Assembly (NCBI RefSeq): GCF_000308655.1
Contig: NZ_BAGC01000039.1
Location: 62,001-126,000, forward strand
Origin: Nocardia niigatensis NBRC 100131
Lineage (GTDB): Bacteria; Actinomycetota; Actinomycetes; Mycobacteriales; Mycobacteriaceae
DNA: 64,000 nucleotides
Direction: 5' to 3'
The notes below the pieces were generated by a model, which saw nothing but the letters and a program-made list of their open reading frames with translations, was not told where the DNA came from and ran no database searches. Within the stretch, counting starts at the first letter, position 1. Every line of letters starts with the position of its first letter. The position numbers and the translations under genes are program-made. This document shows, piece after piece, positions 43,165 through 52,789 of this stretch.

Positions 43165-44109
43165 TCAGCCTGCGGCGCGGTGCAGCAGGGCGGCCAGTTC
43201 GCGGAGGCGTGTGATCAGTTCCGGGGGGTCGATGACGCGGAACTCGAACCCGAAGCCCGCGACGTGGACGGCGATGGCGTCGAGGGAATCGGCGCCGGTG
43301 TGCAGGATGCAGGTGTCCGGGTCGACGGCCTCGAGGACGCCGACGGTCGGGGCGATCAGCTCGGCCGCGCGCTCGACCGAGGTCAGCAGGGTGAGGCGGG
43401 CCTGATAGCGGTAGGGCGCGGTGGTGACGCCGCGGGAGACCTGAGCGGCGGCGTCGGGCGCCTCGCGCGGGGCGAAGCGGGGGCCGGTCGGGACGCGCGG
43501 GGTGAGGCGGTCGACACGGTAGGTGCGCCAGTCCTCGCGGTCCACGTCCCAGCCGGTCAGGTACCAGCGGCGGCCGATGTGCACCAGGCGGTGCGGTTCG
43601 GTTGTCCGGCACGAGGTTTCGCCCTCGTGGGTGCGGTAGTCGAATCGGAGGCGATGCTGGTCACGGATGGCCGCGGCGATGGCGGTCAGGGTGTCCGGGT
43701 CGACGCGCGGGCCGCCATCGGGGACGGCCACGGTCGCGGCCTGCAAGGCCGTCACCCGATGCCGCAGCCGCGAGGGCAGCACCTGCTCGAGTTTGGCCAG
43801 CGCCCGCAGTGAGCTCTCCTCGATGCCGGCGATGGTTCCACCCGCCGCGGTGCGCAATCCCATGGCGACGGCGACGGCCTCCTCGTCGTCGAGCAGCAGT
43901 GGCGGCAGTGTCGCGCCCGCGCCGAGCCGGTATCCGACCGCGCCGGCGGTGGCGTCCACGGGATAGCCGAGGGCGCGCAGCTTTTCGATATCCCGGCGCA
44001 CGGTGCGCACATCCACCTCGAGCTGCGCGGCCAGTTCCGCGCCGCTCCAGTCGCGCGGGGTCTGCAGCAGCGAGAGCAGTCGGAGCAGTCTGGCGGAGGA
44101 TTCCAACAC
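43165..44109 (-). CDS. WYL-domain (YafY-type) helix-turn-helix regulator
   Basis: 314 residues. The N-terminal DeoR-like winged helix (SARLLRLLSLLQTPRDWSGA, VDVRTVRRDIEKLRALGYPV) is followed by the central WYL domain (IRDQHRLRFDYRTHEGE, RRWYLTGWDVDREDWRTYRVDRL) and a C-terminal WCX-type extension. Such proteins sense small ligands or nucleic acids and control adjacent genes. It starts with GTG 44109 and is divergent from the epoxide hydrolase gene, which is its most likely target. Confidence 0.85.
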   Translation of the reverse strand: MLESSARLLRLLSLLQTPRDWSGAELAAQLEVDVRTVRRDIEKLRALGYPVDATAGAVGYRLGAGATLPPLLLDDEEAVAVAMGLRTAAGGTIAGIEESSLRALAKLEQVLPSRLRHRVTALQAATVAVPDGGPRVDPDTLTAIAAAIRDQHRLRFDYRTHEGETSCRTTEPHRLVHIGRRWYLTGWDVDREDWRTYRVDRLTPRVPTGPRFAPREAPDAAAQVSRGVTTAPYRYQARLTLLTSVERAAELIAPTVGVLEAVDPDTCILHTGADSLDAIAVHVAGFGFEFRVIDPPELITRLRELAALLHRAAG

Positions 44110-44172
44110 GACTTCGATTCTGCCGCACAGCTAGGGCGGAACCTGTCCTAACTGCCTCATACTGTGGTTCTC

Positions 44173-45321
44173 ATGAGCGACGAGATCATTCCCTTCCGCA
44201 TCGACATCCCCGCCGAACAGCTCGAGGACCTGCGGCGACGCCTGGACGACGCGCGGCTGCCCGCCCCGCTGCCGGGCGACGACTGGGACACCGGCGTTCC
44301 GGTGCACTGGCTGCGCGGCCTGGTCGAGTACTGGCGCACCGGATACGACTGGCGCGCAGCCGAAGCTGAACTCAACCGGTATCCGCAATTCGTCACCGAG
44401 ATCGAGGGGCAGCGCATCCACTTCCTACACATCCGCTCCGCCGAACCGGGCGCGGTGCCGCTGCTGCTCACCCACGGCTGGCCCGGCTCGATCGCCGACT
44501 TCCTCGACGTCATCGGCCCACTGAGCGATCCGCGCGCCCACGGCGGCGATCCGGCCGACGCCTTCCACCTGATCATTCCCTCGCTGCCCGGGTTCGGATT
44601 CTCGGGACCGGTCGGCGACTCGGGGTGGACCCGGGCCCGCATCGGCCGGGTCTGGGCGGAGCTGATGAACCGGCTCGGCTACGAGCGCTACGCCGTGCAG
44701 GGCGGCGACATCGGTGGCGCGGTCAGCCCGGAAGTGGCCCGCACAGCACCGGATCGGGTGATCGGCGTGCACGTCAACGGCGGCCCGAATCTGCCGCCGC
44801 CGTCGGCCGCGGACGACATCGACGAGCTCACCGAGCTCGAGCGGGACCGGGTGCGGCGCATCCAGGCGTTCATGCGGGAGGAGTTCGGGTACATCGCGAT
44901 TCAGTCCACCCGGCCCCAGGCCCTGGCGTACGGGCTGGTGGATTCGCCGGTGGGACAGCTGGCCTGGATCATGGACAAGTTCCGGGAGTGGACGCACCCG
45001 CGCGGCGTCGACCCCGACAAGATCATCGACCGCGATCGCCTGCTCACCACCGTCATGCTCTACTGGCTCACCGGCACCGCGGGTTCCGCGGCCTATGTCG
45101 GATACGCCAACACCGGGGAGTGGGGCGTGCCCGGCGTGAATTCCGGTGTGCCGACCGCCGTCATCGCCTTCGCGCACGACGTGTGCATCCGCCGCTACTG
45201 CGGGGAGTCCAACACCATCACCCGCTGGGTCGACGTGGATCGCGGCGGGCACTTCGCGGCCATGGAGGAACCCGAGCTGCTGGTCGACGATATCCGCGAA
45301 TTCTTTCGCGACCTGCGCTGA
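44173..45321 (+). CDS. Epoxide hydrolase (EHN N-terminal domain, alpha/beta hydrolase fold)
   Basis: About 382 residues. The N-terminal EHN domain ([37 protein letters not shown]) covers about 110 residues. The catalytic domain has HGWPGS as oxyanion loop (101-106), the nucleophile Asp at about 179 in GGDIGG, and the catalytic His in [15 protein letters not shown]. It hydrolyses epoxides to diols through an Asp ester; the substrate is unknown. The ATG at 44173 lacks a clear ribosome binding site and may be leaderless; a GTG nine bases earlier is in frame. It is divergent from the WYL regulator gene. Confidence 0.87.
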   Translation: MSDEIIPFRIDIPAEQLEDLRRRLDDARLPAPLPGDDWDTGVPVHWLRGLVEYWRTGYDWRAAEAELNRYPQFVTEIEGQRIHFLHIRSAEPGAVPLLLTHGWPGSIADFLDVIGPLSDPRAHGGDPADAFHLIIPSLPGFGFSGPVGDSGWTRARIGRVWAELMNRLGYERYAVQGGDIGGAVSPEVARTAPDRVIGVHVNGGPNLPPPSAADDIDELTELERDRVRRIQAFMREEFGYIAIQSTRPQALAYGLVDSPVGQLAWIMDKFREWTHPRGVDPDKIIDRDRLLTTVMLYWLTGTAGSAAYVGYANTGEWGVPGVNSGVPTAVIAFAHDVCIRRYCGESNTITRWVDVDRGGHFAAMEEPELLVDDIREFFRDLR

Positions 45322-45330
45322 CCCGTCGGA

Positions 45331-45765
45331 TCAGGACACCAGGTCGCGATCACGCTCGGCGACGAACCGGACGAAACCCACCAGGTCCGGTTCGTCCCCG
45401 GTGGGCTGCAGGACCACGCTGGTCGCGCCCGCCCCGGGCCAGCGGAGCACGGTGTCCCGGCGATGGCCCGGGGCATCTCGGTCCGCAGCTCCGCGGCCAT
45501 CCTTTCAGCGGCGCCGGAACCGGTGGCCGCCGGCAGGTATACGACGATCGGATACGGCTGTGCCACAAGCGTTTCGGGACGAGCGGCGCGCACGATCACC
45601 ACGGCCGCCCGAATCCCGTCGGCGGGCGTGGAGCTGGTGAGGAGCACTCCGTCGGCGGCCTCCCCCACCAATCCCAATGTGCGGGGCCCGGTCGCGGCGG
45701 CCAGGATCGGCGACGCGGCGACCGGTGGCCGATCCGGTGTCCGAGCCGCAAGCGTTTTCGGAAGC
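45331..45765 (-). pseudogene. Remnant of an LLM-class oxidoreductase gene, 5' truncated and frameshifted
   Basis: On the minus strand one frame reads PILAAATGPRTLGLVGEAADGVLL, the typical C-terminal-half motif of luciferase-like oxidoreductases. A different frame then supplies a normal C-terminus (VVLQPTGDEPDLVGFVRFVA, then ERDRDLVS and a stop at 45331). The switch falls around 45450-45500, so at least one frameshift is present. No N-terminal half exists: the upstream sequence is the ppnP gene. I conclude it is a decayed fragment, which also explains the unusually large gap here. Confidence 0.65.
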
Positions 45766-46074
45766 TCAGCCGAAGTGGCACACGTAGTGGACCGGCTCGA
45801 CGACCTCGATCTGGAAGCTGGAATTGCCCGGCACCGAGAACGATTCGCCGCCCTTGTAGGTGACGGCCTCGGTCTCGCCGGCGAGGGTGACATTGCACTG
45901 GCCCTCGAGCAGTTCCATGATCTCCGGCGCGCCCGTGGTGAAGGTCAGGGTGGCGGGGAGGATGACACCGATCGACTTGCTGGTGCCGTCGGCCAGTTCG
46001 ATGTTGTGGCTCACACACTTGCCATCGAAGTAGACGTTGGCGCGCTTGGTGACGGTGACATTCTCGAACTTCAT
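45766..46074 (-). CDS. ppnP: Pyrimidine/purine nucleoside phosphorylase, PpnP family
   Basis: 102 residues, a one-domain cupin: KFENVTVTKRANVYFDGKCV, HNIELADGTSKSIGVILP, APEIMELLEGQCNVTL, GESFSVPGNSSFQIEV and the C-terminal HYVCHFG. These match the PpnP (formerly DUF1255/YaiE) family, which cleaves nucleosides with phosphate to the base and ribose-1-phosphate. Length is normal and the gene appears intact. AGGAAGGG lies about 14 bases before the ATG, rather far. It stands alone between a gene remnant and the patatin-like gene. Confidence 0.88.
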   Translation of the reverse strand: MKFENVTVTKRANVYFDGKCVSHNIELADGTSKSIGVILPATLTFTTGAPEIMELLEGQCNVTLAGETEAVTYKGGESFSVPGNSSFQIEVVEPVHYVCHFG

Positions 46075-46164
46075 GCTGGTACGGGGCCCTTCCTACGGGT
46101 GACGACCGGCCGCGGGGGCCGGTCCGGTTCGCGCCGATCGTACCCGTGACCGCGGGGCGATCGT

Positions 46165-47082
46165 TCAGTCGGGCGGGGCGTCGAGGGCGCGGCCCGGCAG
46201 GGTGTCGAGAGCCTTCGCGGCCAGCGCCCGACCCTGTTCGATGATCGGCGCGGCGCGATGGAAATCCATGGTGCCGCAGATGTTCTGCGGCACCTCGATC
46301 ACCAGGTCCGGCGGGTGGGCGGCGAGATGCTGGCGGGTGAGCGCGGCCAGCATGAGATCGATGGCCCGCTGAGCGACATCGGTGGCGCGGATACTGCTCA
46401 GCGCCGGAGGCTGCTCCACTGCCTCGTCGACCGGAGTGCGCGCGCCGCCGAAGCGGTGCGCCGAGGTACGCCACCACTGGGTGAACCAGTTGGTGCGTGG
46501 TTGCGCTCGGTCGTAGGCGGGGTCCGGCGCACCCGAGAGGTCGACGCCGATGGTCATGTCGGCGGGTCCCAGCGCCATGGTCGCCACCACCGGGAGCGGA
46601 TCGAGCACACCGCCGTCCACCAGCACATGACCGTCGAGGAGGACCGGCGTGATGAATCCGGGGATCGCGATGGACGCCCGGATGGCGGCATCCAGCTCGC
46701 CCGCCTGGAACCAGGTCGATCGCCCGGTCGTCATATCGGTGGCCACCGCGACATACGGGATCGCCAGGTCCTCGATGCGCAGATCGCCGAGCATCTCGCG
46801 GATCCGGTCGAGGACCTTGCCCGCGCGGATCACGCCCGGTTCACTGAACGCCGGATCCAGCAGCCGCGCCACCTCGAACTGACCGAGAGTCGTTGCCCAG
46901 GCGGTGAATTCGTCGAGCCGTCCGGCCGCGAACAGCCCGCCCACGAGCGCCCCCATCGACGATCCGGCCACGCCGACGATCTCGTAGCCGCGCTCCTGGA
47001 GCTCGGCGATCACCCCGATGTGCGCGTACCCGCGCGCGCCGCCACTGCCCAGCGCGAGTTTGACACGCGTACCCGTCGACAT
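46165..47082 (-). CDS. Patatin-like phospholipase
   Basis: 305 residues. The oxyanion loop GSGGARGYAHIG is near the N-terminus, the nucleophile Ser42 lies in GSSMG (40-44) and the catalytic Asp in the DGG motif (LVDGGVLDPLP). It would hydrolyse acyl chains from membrane lipids, using a Ser-Asp dyad. ATG 47082 follows AGGAGATCGAT, so it is preferred to an in-frame start 69 bases earlier that would add a Trp/Cys-containing piece without similarity. It lies just downstream of rel on the same strand, separated by the rel terminator. Confidence 0.88.
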   Translation of the reverse strand: MSTGTRVKLALGSGGARGYAHIGVIAELQERGYEIVGVAGSSMGALVGGLFAAGRLDEFTAWATTLGQFEVARLLDPAFSEPGVIRAGKVLDRIREMLGDLRIEDLAIPYVAVATDMTTGRSTWFQAGELDAAIRASIAIPGFITPVLLDGHVLVDGGVLDPLPVVATMALGPADMTIGVDLSGAPDPAYDRAQPRTNWFTQWWRTSAHRFGGARTPVDEAVEQPPALSSIRATDVAQRAIDLMLAALTRQHLAAHPPDLVIEVPQNICGTMDFHRAAPIIEQGRALAAKALDTLPGRALDAPPD

Positions 47083-47161
47083 ATCGATCTCCTGCCCACC
47101 CGGAAACCAGCAATCGAATCGCGAACCATGGCAGCCGCTGCTGCGCGCCAATCGACCTGTC

Positions 47162-47186
47162 CCCCACCCCGTTTCCGGGGGTGGGG
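47162..47186 (-). terminator. Hairpin terminator immediately after rel
   Basis: CCCCACCCC and GGGGTGGGG form a nine-base-pair stem with a seven-base loop, directly next to the stop codon of rel (stop at 47187). For minus-strand transcripts no long U-tract follows. Position makes it the likely terminator of rel. Confidence 0.55.
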
Positions 47187-49547
47187 TCAGGCGGCCGAGG
47201 TCACGCGGTAGACGTCGTAGACGCCTTCCACATTGCGCACGACATTGAGCAGGTGGCCCAGGTGCTTGGGGTCGCCCATCTCGAAGGTGAACTTGGAGAT
47301 GGCGACCCGGTCACCGGAAGTGGTGACCGCGGCCGAGAGGATGTTGACCTTCTCGTCGGCGAGGACCTTGGTGACGTCCGACAGCAGGCGGGTGCGGTCC
47401 AGGGCCTCGATCTGGATGGCCACCAGGAACACCGACGACGGCGACGGCGCCCACTTGACCTCGATGATCCGTTCCGGTTCCGAGCGCAGCGAATCGGCGT
47501 TGGTGCAGTCGGTGCGGTGCACGCTGACCGCGCCGCCGCGGGTCACGAAGCCCATGATCTCGTCACCGGGCACCGGGGTGCAGCACTTGGCCAGCTTGGA
47601 GACCGTGCCGGGCGCACCCGGAATCTCCACGCCCGCATCGCCTGTCGTGCGCTGGCGGGCGGGCACCGTGGACGGCGTGGACCGTTCGGCCAGTTCGTTC
47701 TCGACATCGCTGACGCCGCCGAGCTGGGCCATGAGCCGCTGCACCACGTGGTGCGCGGACACCTGGTTCTCGCCGACGGCCGCGTACAGCGCGGAGATGT
47801 CGGTGTAGTGCAGCTCGTGGGCGAGAGCGCTCATGGCGTCGACGCTCATCAGACGCTGCAGCGGCAGGCCCGAGCGGCGGACCTCCTTGCTGATGGCGTC
47901 CTTGCCCGCCTCCAGGGCCTCCTCGCGGCGTTCCTTGGCGAACCACTGCCGGATCTTGGCCTTGGCGCGCGGGGACACCACGAAGTTCTGCCAGTCACGT
48001 GACGGGCCGGCGTTCTGCGCCTTGGAGGTGAAGATCTCGACGACCTCACCGTTCTCCAGCTGCCGTTCCAGCGCGACCAGCCGCCCGTTGACCCGGGCGC
48101 CGATGCAGCGGTGACCCACCTCGGTGTGCACGGCGTAGGCGAAGTCCACCGGGGTGGACTTCTGCGGCAGCGTGATCACATCACCCTTGGGGGTGAACAC
48201 GAATATCTCCGGCGACTTGAGGTCGAAGCGCAGCGACTCCAGGAATTCGGCCGGGTCGGCCGCCTCCCGCTGCCAGTCGAGCAGCTGACGCATCCACGCC
48301 ATGTCGTCGACTTCGGTGGAGTCGTTGGAGTGCTTGCCCTTGGTCTCCTTGTACCGCCAGTGCGCGGCGATGCCGAACTCGGCGGTCCGGTGCATGTCGT
48401 GGGTGCGGATCTGCACTTCCAGCGGCTTGCCGTCGGGGCCGACCACGGTGGTGTGCAGCGACTGGTAGACGCCGTAGCGCGGCTGGGCGATGTAGTCCTT
48501 GAACCGCCCGGCCATGGGCTGCCACAGCGAGTGCACGACGCCGACCGCGGCGTAGCAGTCGCGCACCTCGTCGCAGAGGATGCGGATGCCGACCAGGTCG
48601 TGGATGTCGTCGAAGTCCTTACCCTTGACGATCATCTTCTGATAAATCGACCAGTAGTGCTTCGGACGGCCCTCGACCACGGCGTTGATCCGGCTGGAGG
48701 CGAGGGTGTTGACGATCTCGGCGCGCACCTTGGCCAGGTAGGTGTCGCGCGAGGGCGCGCGGTCGGCGACCAGGCGCACGATCTCGTCGTACTTCTTGGG
48801 GTGCAGGATCGCGAAGGCGAGGTCCTCGAGCTCCCACTTGACCGTGGCCATACCGAGGCGGTGGGCCAGCGGCGCTATCACCTCGAGGGTCTCGCGGGCC
48901 TTCTTGGCCTGCTTCTCCGGCGGCAGGAAGCGCATGGTGCGCATGTTGTGCAGCCGGTCGGCGACCTTGATCACCAGCACGCGGGGGTCGCGGGCCATGG
49001 CGATGATCATCTTGCGGATGGTCTCGGCCTCGGCGGCCGCGCCGAGGTTGACCTTGTCCAGCTTGGTGACGCCGTCGACCAGGTGGGCGACCTCGGTGCC
49101 GAATTCGGCGGTCAGCTCGTCGAGCGAGTAGCCGGTGTCCTCGACGGTGTCGTGCAGCAGGGCGGCCACCAGCGTGGTGGTGTCCATGCCCAGCTCGGCC
49201 AGGATGTTCGCAACGGCCAGCGGGTGCGTGATGTACGGATCGCCGGACTTGCGGAACTGATGTGCGTGCTTCTCGTCGGCGACGTCGAAAGCCCGTTGCA
49301 GCAGAGCCAGATTCGCCTTCGGGTACAGCTCGCGGTGCACGGTGGCCAGCGGCTCGAGCACCGGCTTGACGGCGGCGATGCCGCGCTGCCCGGTCATGCG
49401 GCGGGCCAGGCGCGCGCGGACACGGCGGGAGGCGGAGGTGGGGACCGCGGTGGTATTGCGAGCGGCGGACTGCCCATTGGCCGATGGGGTGGCGGACTCG
49501 CCCTCGGGCGATTGCCCCGAGTTCGCCTTCTCCAGATGCTGTGTCAT
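47187..49547 (-). CDS. rel: Bifunctional (p)ppGpp synthetase/hydrolase Rel
   Basis: 786 residues, the length of the single long RSH protein of actinobacteria, which both makes and degrades (p)ppGpp in the stringent response. Domains in order: HD hydrolase (about 95-240, HDTVED with His132/Asp133), synthetase (about 300-430, [20 protein letters not shown] and [20 protein letters not shown]), TGS ([20 protein letters not shown]), a helical/zinc-finger-like part and a C-terminal ACT domain ([20 protein letters not shown]). The N-terminal 50 residues are Ser/Arg-rich and variable. In M. tuberculosis it is flanked by the cyclophilin and apt; here both neighbours are displaced. Confidence 0.96.
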   Translation of the reverse strand: MTQHLEKANSGQSPEGESATPSANGQSAARNTTAVPTSASRRVRARLARRMTGQRGIAAVKPVLEPLATVHRELYPKANLALLQRAFDVADEKHAHQFRKSGDPYITHPLAVANILAELGMDTTTLVAALLHDTVEDTGYSLDELTAEFGTEVAHLVDGVTKLDKVNLGAAAEAETIRKMIIAMARDPRVLVIKVADRLHNMRTMRFLPPEKQAKKARETLEVIAPLAHRLGMATVKWELEDLAFAILHPKKYDEIVRLVADRAPSRDTYLAKVRAEIVNTLASSRINAVVEGRPKHYWSIYQKMIVKGKDFDDIHDLVGIRILCDEVRDCYAAVGVVHSLWQPMAGRFKDYIAQPRYGVYQSLHTTVVGPDGKPLEVQIRTHDMHRTAEFGIAAHWRYKETKGKHSNDSTEVDDMAWMRQLLDWQREAADPAEFLESLRFDLKSPEIFVFTPKGDVITLPQKSTPVDFAYAVHTEVGHRCIGARVNGRLVALERQLENGEVVEIFTSKAQNAGPSRDWQNFVVSPRAKAKIRQWFAKERREEALEAGKDAISKEVRRSGLPLQRLMSVDAMSALAHELHYTDISALYAAVGENQVSAHHVVQRLMAQLGGVSDVENELAERSTPSTVPARQRTTGDAGVEIPGAPGTVSKLAKCCTPVPGDEIMGFVTRGGAVSVHRTDCTNADSLRSEPERIIEVKWAPSPSSVFLVAIQIEALDRTRLLSDVTKVLADEKVNILSAAVTTSGDRVAISKFTFEMGDPKHLGHLLNVVRNVEGVYDVYRVTSAA

Positions 49548-49757
49548 GCCACCTCCGCTCGCGGCCTCGATCGGAAAACCATATCGGACCGTTCAACCAC
49601 CCAGATCATCCACTTTAGTCCTGGAATCGGATCCCGACCGGGACAGCGATCACCGCCGGTCCGAACAGCTCCGGAGCGATGAACGATACCCGGTCGAGGC
49701 CCGGTTCCGCGGCCGCATGGAACCCGGATTGTTCCGGGGTCGGCCGGGTTGCCCTGC

Positions 49758-51356
49758 TCAGTGTTCGCCCGCGCTCTCGACCAGGCCGTCCGGGGTCAGT
49801 TCCAGCCGTCGCGTCACCCCGATCTCGGCGAGGAAACGCGGGTCGTGGCTGACCACGATGAGCGCGCCCTGGAAGCCCGCCAGCGCCTCGGTGAGATGGG
49901 CGAGGCTGGGCAGATCCAGATTGTTGGTCGGCTCGTCGAGCAACAGCAGTCTGGGCGCGGGCTCGGCCAGCAGCAGCATGGCCAGGGCCGCGCGCAACCG
50001 TTCACCGCCCGAGAGCGCGCCGGCGGCGACGTCGGCGTCGGCGCCGCGGAACAGGAATCGGGCCAGCTGGGCTCGGATCTGTTCGGCCGAGGCGTGCGGC
50101 GCGGTGGTCGCGACATTCTCGAACACCGTCTTCGACTCGTCGAAGACGTCCAGGCGCTGCGGCAGCATGCGCCAGGGCACCCTGGGCGATTCCTCCCGGA
50201 TGCGGTGCAGCAGCGTGGTTTTGCCGATGCCGTTGCGTCCGGTGAGCGCGATGCGTTCGGGGCCGCTGACTCTCAGCGTCACCGTCGGCCCGCACGCGAG
50301 CCGCACATCGGTCAGCTCCAGCACGTCCTGGCCCGGGTAGAGCCGGGTGCCGGGCAGGTCGACGCGGATCTCGCGGTCGTCGCGCAGCCGTTCCTGCATG
50401 TCGGTCAGATGATCCTTCGCCTCCTCGACCTTGCCGATGTGGTTGTTGCGCAGCTTGCCCGCCGACACCTGGGCCTGGCGTTTGCGCTCCCCCATGACGA
50501 TCTTGGGTTCGCGCTTCTGGTCCCACATCTTCTGTCCGTAGCGTTGCCGACGGTCGAGTTTGATGCGGGCCTCGGCGAGCTCGCGCGCCTGTTTGCGGAC
50601 GTCGCTGCGGGCCTCGCGGATCGCGGCGCGCGCGGCGTCCTGTTCGATCTCGATGATCCGCTCGTACTCGGTGAAATTGCCGCCGAAGAGCCGGATCTCG
50701 CCCTGCCGCAGTTCGGCGACGGCATCGACGCGGTCGAGCAGTTCGCGGTCGTGGCTGACGGTGAGCACGGTACCGGGGAACTGGCCGACGACCTCGTAGA
50801 GGCGTTGCCGCGCCACCTGATCGAGGTTGTTGGTCGGCTCGTCCAGCAGCAGGACGTCGGGTTCGCGCAGCAGTTCGGCGACCAGGCCCAGCAGCACGGT
50901 CTCGCCGCCGGAGAGGGTGTCGAGCCGCCGGTCCAGCTGCGCCACATCCCCTGCGACGTAAGGCAATCCGAGCCGCCCCAGCAGGGCCACGGCGCGTTCC
51001 TCGATATCCCAGGCGGTGCCCACGGTCTCGAAGTCGGCCTCGGCACCGGATCCGGATTCGATGCGGTGCAGGGCTTTCCGGACCTCGGCCAGCCCGAGCA
51101 CCTCGTCGACCCGCTGCCCGGCGGCCAGCCCGAGATCCTGACGCAGGTATCCGAATCGTCCAGGAATGCTCACCGAACCGCGTGCGGGACGCAGTTGGCC
51201 GGTGAGCAGCCGGAAGAGGGTGGATTTCCCCGCGCCATTGCTGCCGACCAGGCCGACGTGCCCGGGTCCGAGCTGGGCGTCGAGGCCGTCGAACACGGCG
51301 GTGCCGTCCGGCCACGCGAAGGTGAGATCGGAAATGGAAACAACAGGCATTGACAT
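49758..51356 (-). CDS. ABC-F family ATP-binding protein
   Basis: 532 residues with two ATP-binding cassettes and no membrane segments: first Walker A GSNGAGKST with LSGGE and LLLDEPTNNLD, second GRNGIGKTT with LSGGE and LLLDEPTNNLD. The linker between them (about 235-330) is long, charged and helical. ABC-F proteins act on the ribosome; some protect it from antibiotics that bind the exit region. Resistance is possible but cannot be concluded from sequence. ATG 51356 follows GGGGAGG by five to six bases. Confidence 0.9.
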   Translation of the reverse strand: MSMPVVSISDLTFAWPDGTAVFDGLDAQLGPGHVGLVGSNGAGKSTLFRLLTGQLRPARGSVSIPGRFGYLRQDLGLAAGQRVDEVLGLAEVRKALHRIESGSGAEADFETVGTAWDIEERAVALLGRLGLPYVAGDVAQLDRRLDTLSGGETVLLGLVAELLREPDVLLLDEPTNNLDQVARQRLYEVVGQFPGTVLTVSHDRELLDRVDAVAELRQGEIRLFGGNFTEYERIIEIEQDAARAAIREARSDVRKQARELAEARIKLDRRQRYGQKMWDQKREPKIVMGERKRQAQVSAGKLRNNHIGKVEEAKDHLTDMQERLRDDREIRVDLPGTRLYPGQDVLELTDVRLACGPTVTLRVSGPERIALTGRNGIGKTTLLHRIREESPRVPWRMLPQRLDVFDESKTVFENVATTAPHASAEQIRAQLARFLFRGADADVAAGALSGGERLRAALAMLLLAEPAPRLLLLDEPTNNLDLPSLAHLTEALAGFQGALIVVSHDPRFLAEIGVTRRLELTPDGLVESAGEH

Positions 51357-51518
51357 GCGGGCCTCCCCGAGAGTGAGCGAATGCGGCGCGCGATTGCGGG
51401 CCACTCGGCGATCACCTCAGAAGAGCAACGGCATGTCTCCGATCGGACGGGAAAAGAACTCGACTACGGTAACCGAGACCAACGACCCCGGGCAAGAACG
51501 TATTTCGTGAGGCGGGTC

Positions 51519-52724
51519 TCAGCGGCCGGTCCGCGCGGTGAGCCGCAGATACCCGAGCGCGCTCACCGCCAGCAGCGCGGCCAGCCCGAACATGACCGTC
51601 GCGCCGTGCCCGAGGGTGACGCCGCCCAGCAGGGTTCCCGCGCCGATGCCGAAGTAGATGCAGGAGGCGTTCAACGCCACCACCAGTCCGGACTCCTGCG
51701 GCGCGGCCGCGATGAGGCGATGCTGCTGCGCCGGCGTCTGACACCAGCTGGCCGCACCCCAGCCCACGGCCAGCACACCGACCAGGACCGGAATGTGCGT
51801 GTGAGTCGCGGCCAGTACGCCCATCATCGCCAGCGCCACCGCCATCACCGCGTAACCGGCCGTCAGCACCCGTGTGGCGCCGAAACGGTCGGTGGCGTAT
51901 CCCGACGACAGGTTGCCCGCCACCGCGCCGAGGCCGTACAGCATCAGCGCCCACGCGATCGTGGACGCGCCGATTCCCAAGGCCCCCAACGCCGGAACGG
52001 CATACGCGTACACGACATACGCCGCGCCCATCCCCAGCACGGTCAGCGGCAGCACGGCCGCGACCGACCGATTGCGCAGCACCGCCAGCCGTGTCGCCAA
52101 CGGGACCACGGGATTGCCGGGCAACGCGGGCACCCACGCGGCGACTCCGGCGGCCGCCGGCAGGCACACCATCGCGACTCCGGTGAGCGCGGACCGCCAG
52201 CCCAGCCATTGCCCGAGCAGATCACCCAGCGGCACCCCGAGCGCGGTCGCGATGGTCAGCCCGCCGACGACCACCGCCAGCGCCCGCCCCCGCGCCTGCG
52301 GCGGTACCAGTGCGGCGGCCACCGCGCCCGCATTGGGTGTGAACGCCGCCGCTCCCAGGGCGGCCACGATCCGGGTGGCCAGCAGGATCGAAAACGTCTG
52401 CGCCAGAGCCGATCCCAGATTCGCCAGGGCGAGCACCAGCAGCGCCGACACCAGCAGGGCCCGGCGCGGCAGTCGCGCGGTCAGGGTGGCCAGCACCGGT
52501 GACCCGAGTGCGTAGGCCGCCGCGAACACCGTCACCGCCGTGCCCGCGGTCGCCGTGGATATCCGGAGCGATCCGGCCAGGTCGGGCAGGAACCCGGCCA
52601 GGATGAACGAGTCGGTGCCGACGGCGAAGGTGCCCAGCGCCAGGATCAGGGTGCGCCGCAACCCGTTCGGCGCCGCGGCGGCCCCGGCCGGTGATGACGG
52701 GATATTAACCGGGATATTTACCAT
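51519..52724 (-). CDS. Major facilitator superfamily exporter (drug efflux type)
   Basis: 401 residues with about 12 membrane segments. The beginning (LGTFAVGTDSFILAGFLPDL) and the loop FTPNAGAVAAALVPPQARGRA resemble the arabinose-efflux/chloramphenicol-exporter (AraJ/Cmx-like) group of MFS transporters. The substrate is unknown. ATG 52724 has GAAGGAGATTCGGG upstream. A factor-independent terminator hairpin lies between it and the Rrf2 gene, immediately before its ribosome binding site. Confidence 0.85.
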   Translation of the reverse strand: MVNIPVNIPSSPAGAAAAPNGLRRTLILALGTFAVGTDSFILAGFLPDLAGSLRISTATAGTAVTVFAAAYALGSPVLATLTARLPRRALLVSALLVLALANLGSALAQTFSILLATRIVAALGAAAFTPNAGAVAAALVPPQARGRALAVVVGGLTIATALGVPLGDLLGQWLGWRSALTGVAMVCLPAAAGVAAWVPALPGNPVVPLATRLAVLRNRSVAAVLPLTVLGMGAAYVVYAYAVPALGALGIGASTIAWALMLYGLGAVAGNLSSGYATDRFGATRVLTAGYAVMAVALAMMGVLAATHTHIPVLVGVLAVGWGAASWCQTPAQQHRLIAAAPQESGLVVALNASCIYFGIGAGTLLGGVTLGHGATVMFGLAALLAVSALGYLRLTARTGR

Positions 52725-52740
52725 CCCGAATCTCCTTCCG

Positions 52741-52764
52741 AAAAAACCCGGCGCGGGGCCGGGT
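52741..52764 (-). terminator. Rho-independent terminator between the Rrf2 and MFS genes
   Basis: On the minus strand ACCCGGC and GCCGGGT form a seven-base-pair stem with a five-base loop, followed by a run of six Ts (52741-52746). It stands after the Rrf2 stop codon and only about 15 bases before the MFS start. It could be a simple terminator or an attenuator controlling expression of the exporter. Confidence 0.72.
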
Positions 52765-52789
52765 CGGTGCTCGCGGACGGCGCGACCGC

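Noticed and set aside
42098..43612. 504-codon minus-strand open frame opposite the Cys hydrolase gene.
   Set aside because: Its Arg/Pro- and Gly/Arg-rich translation is typical of antisense GC-rich frames, and it spans two real genes.
47187..49682. Long plus-strand open frame opposite rel (48111-49682).
   Set aside because: Antisense shadow of rel with no family motifs.
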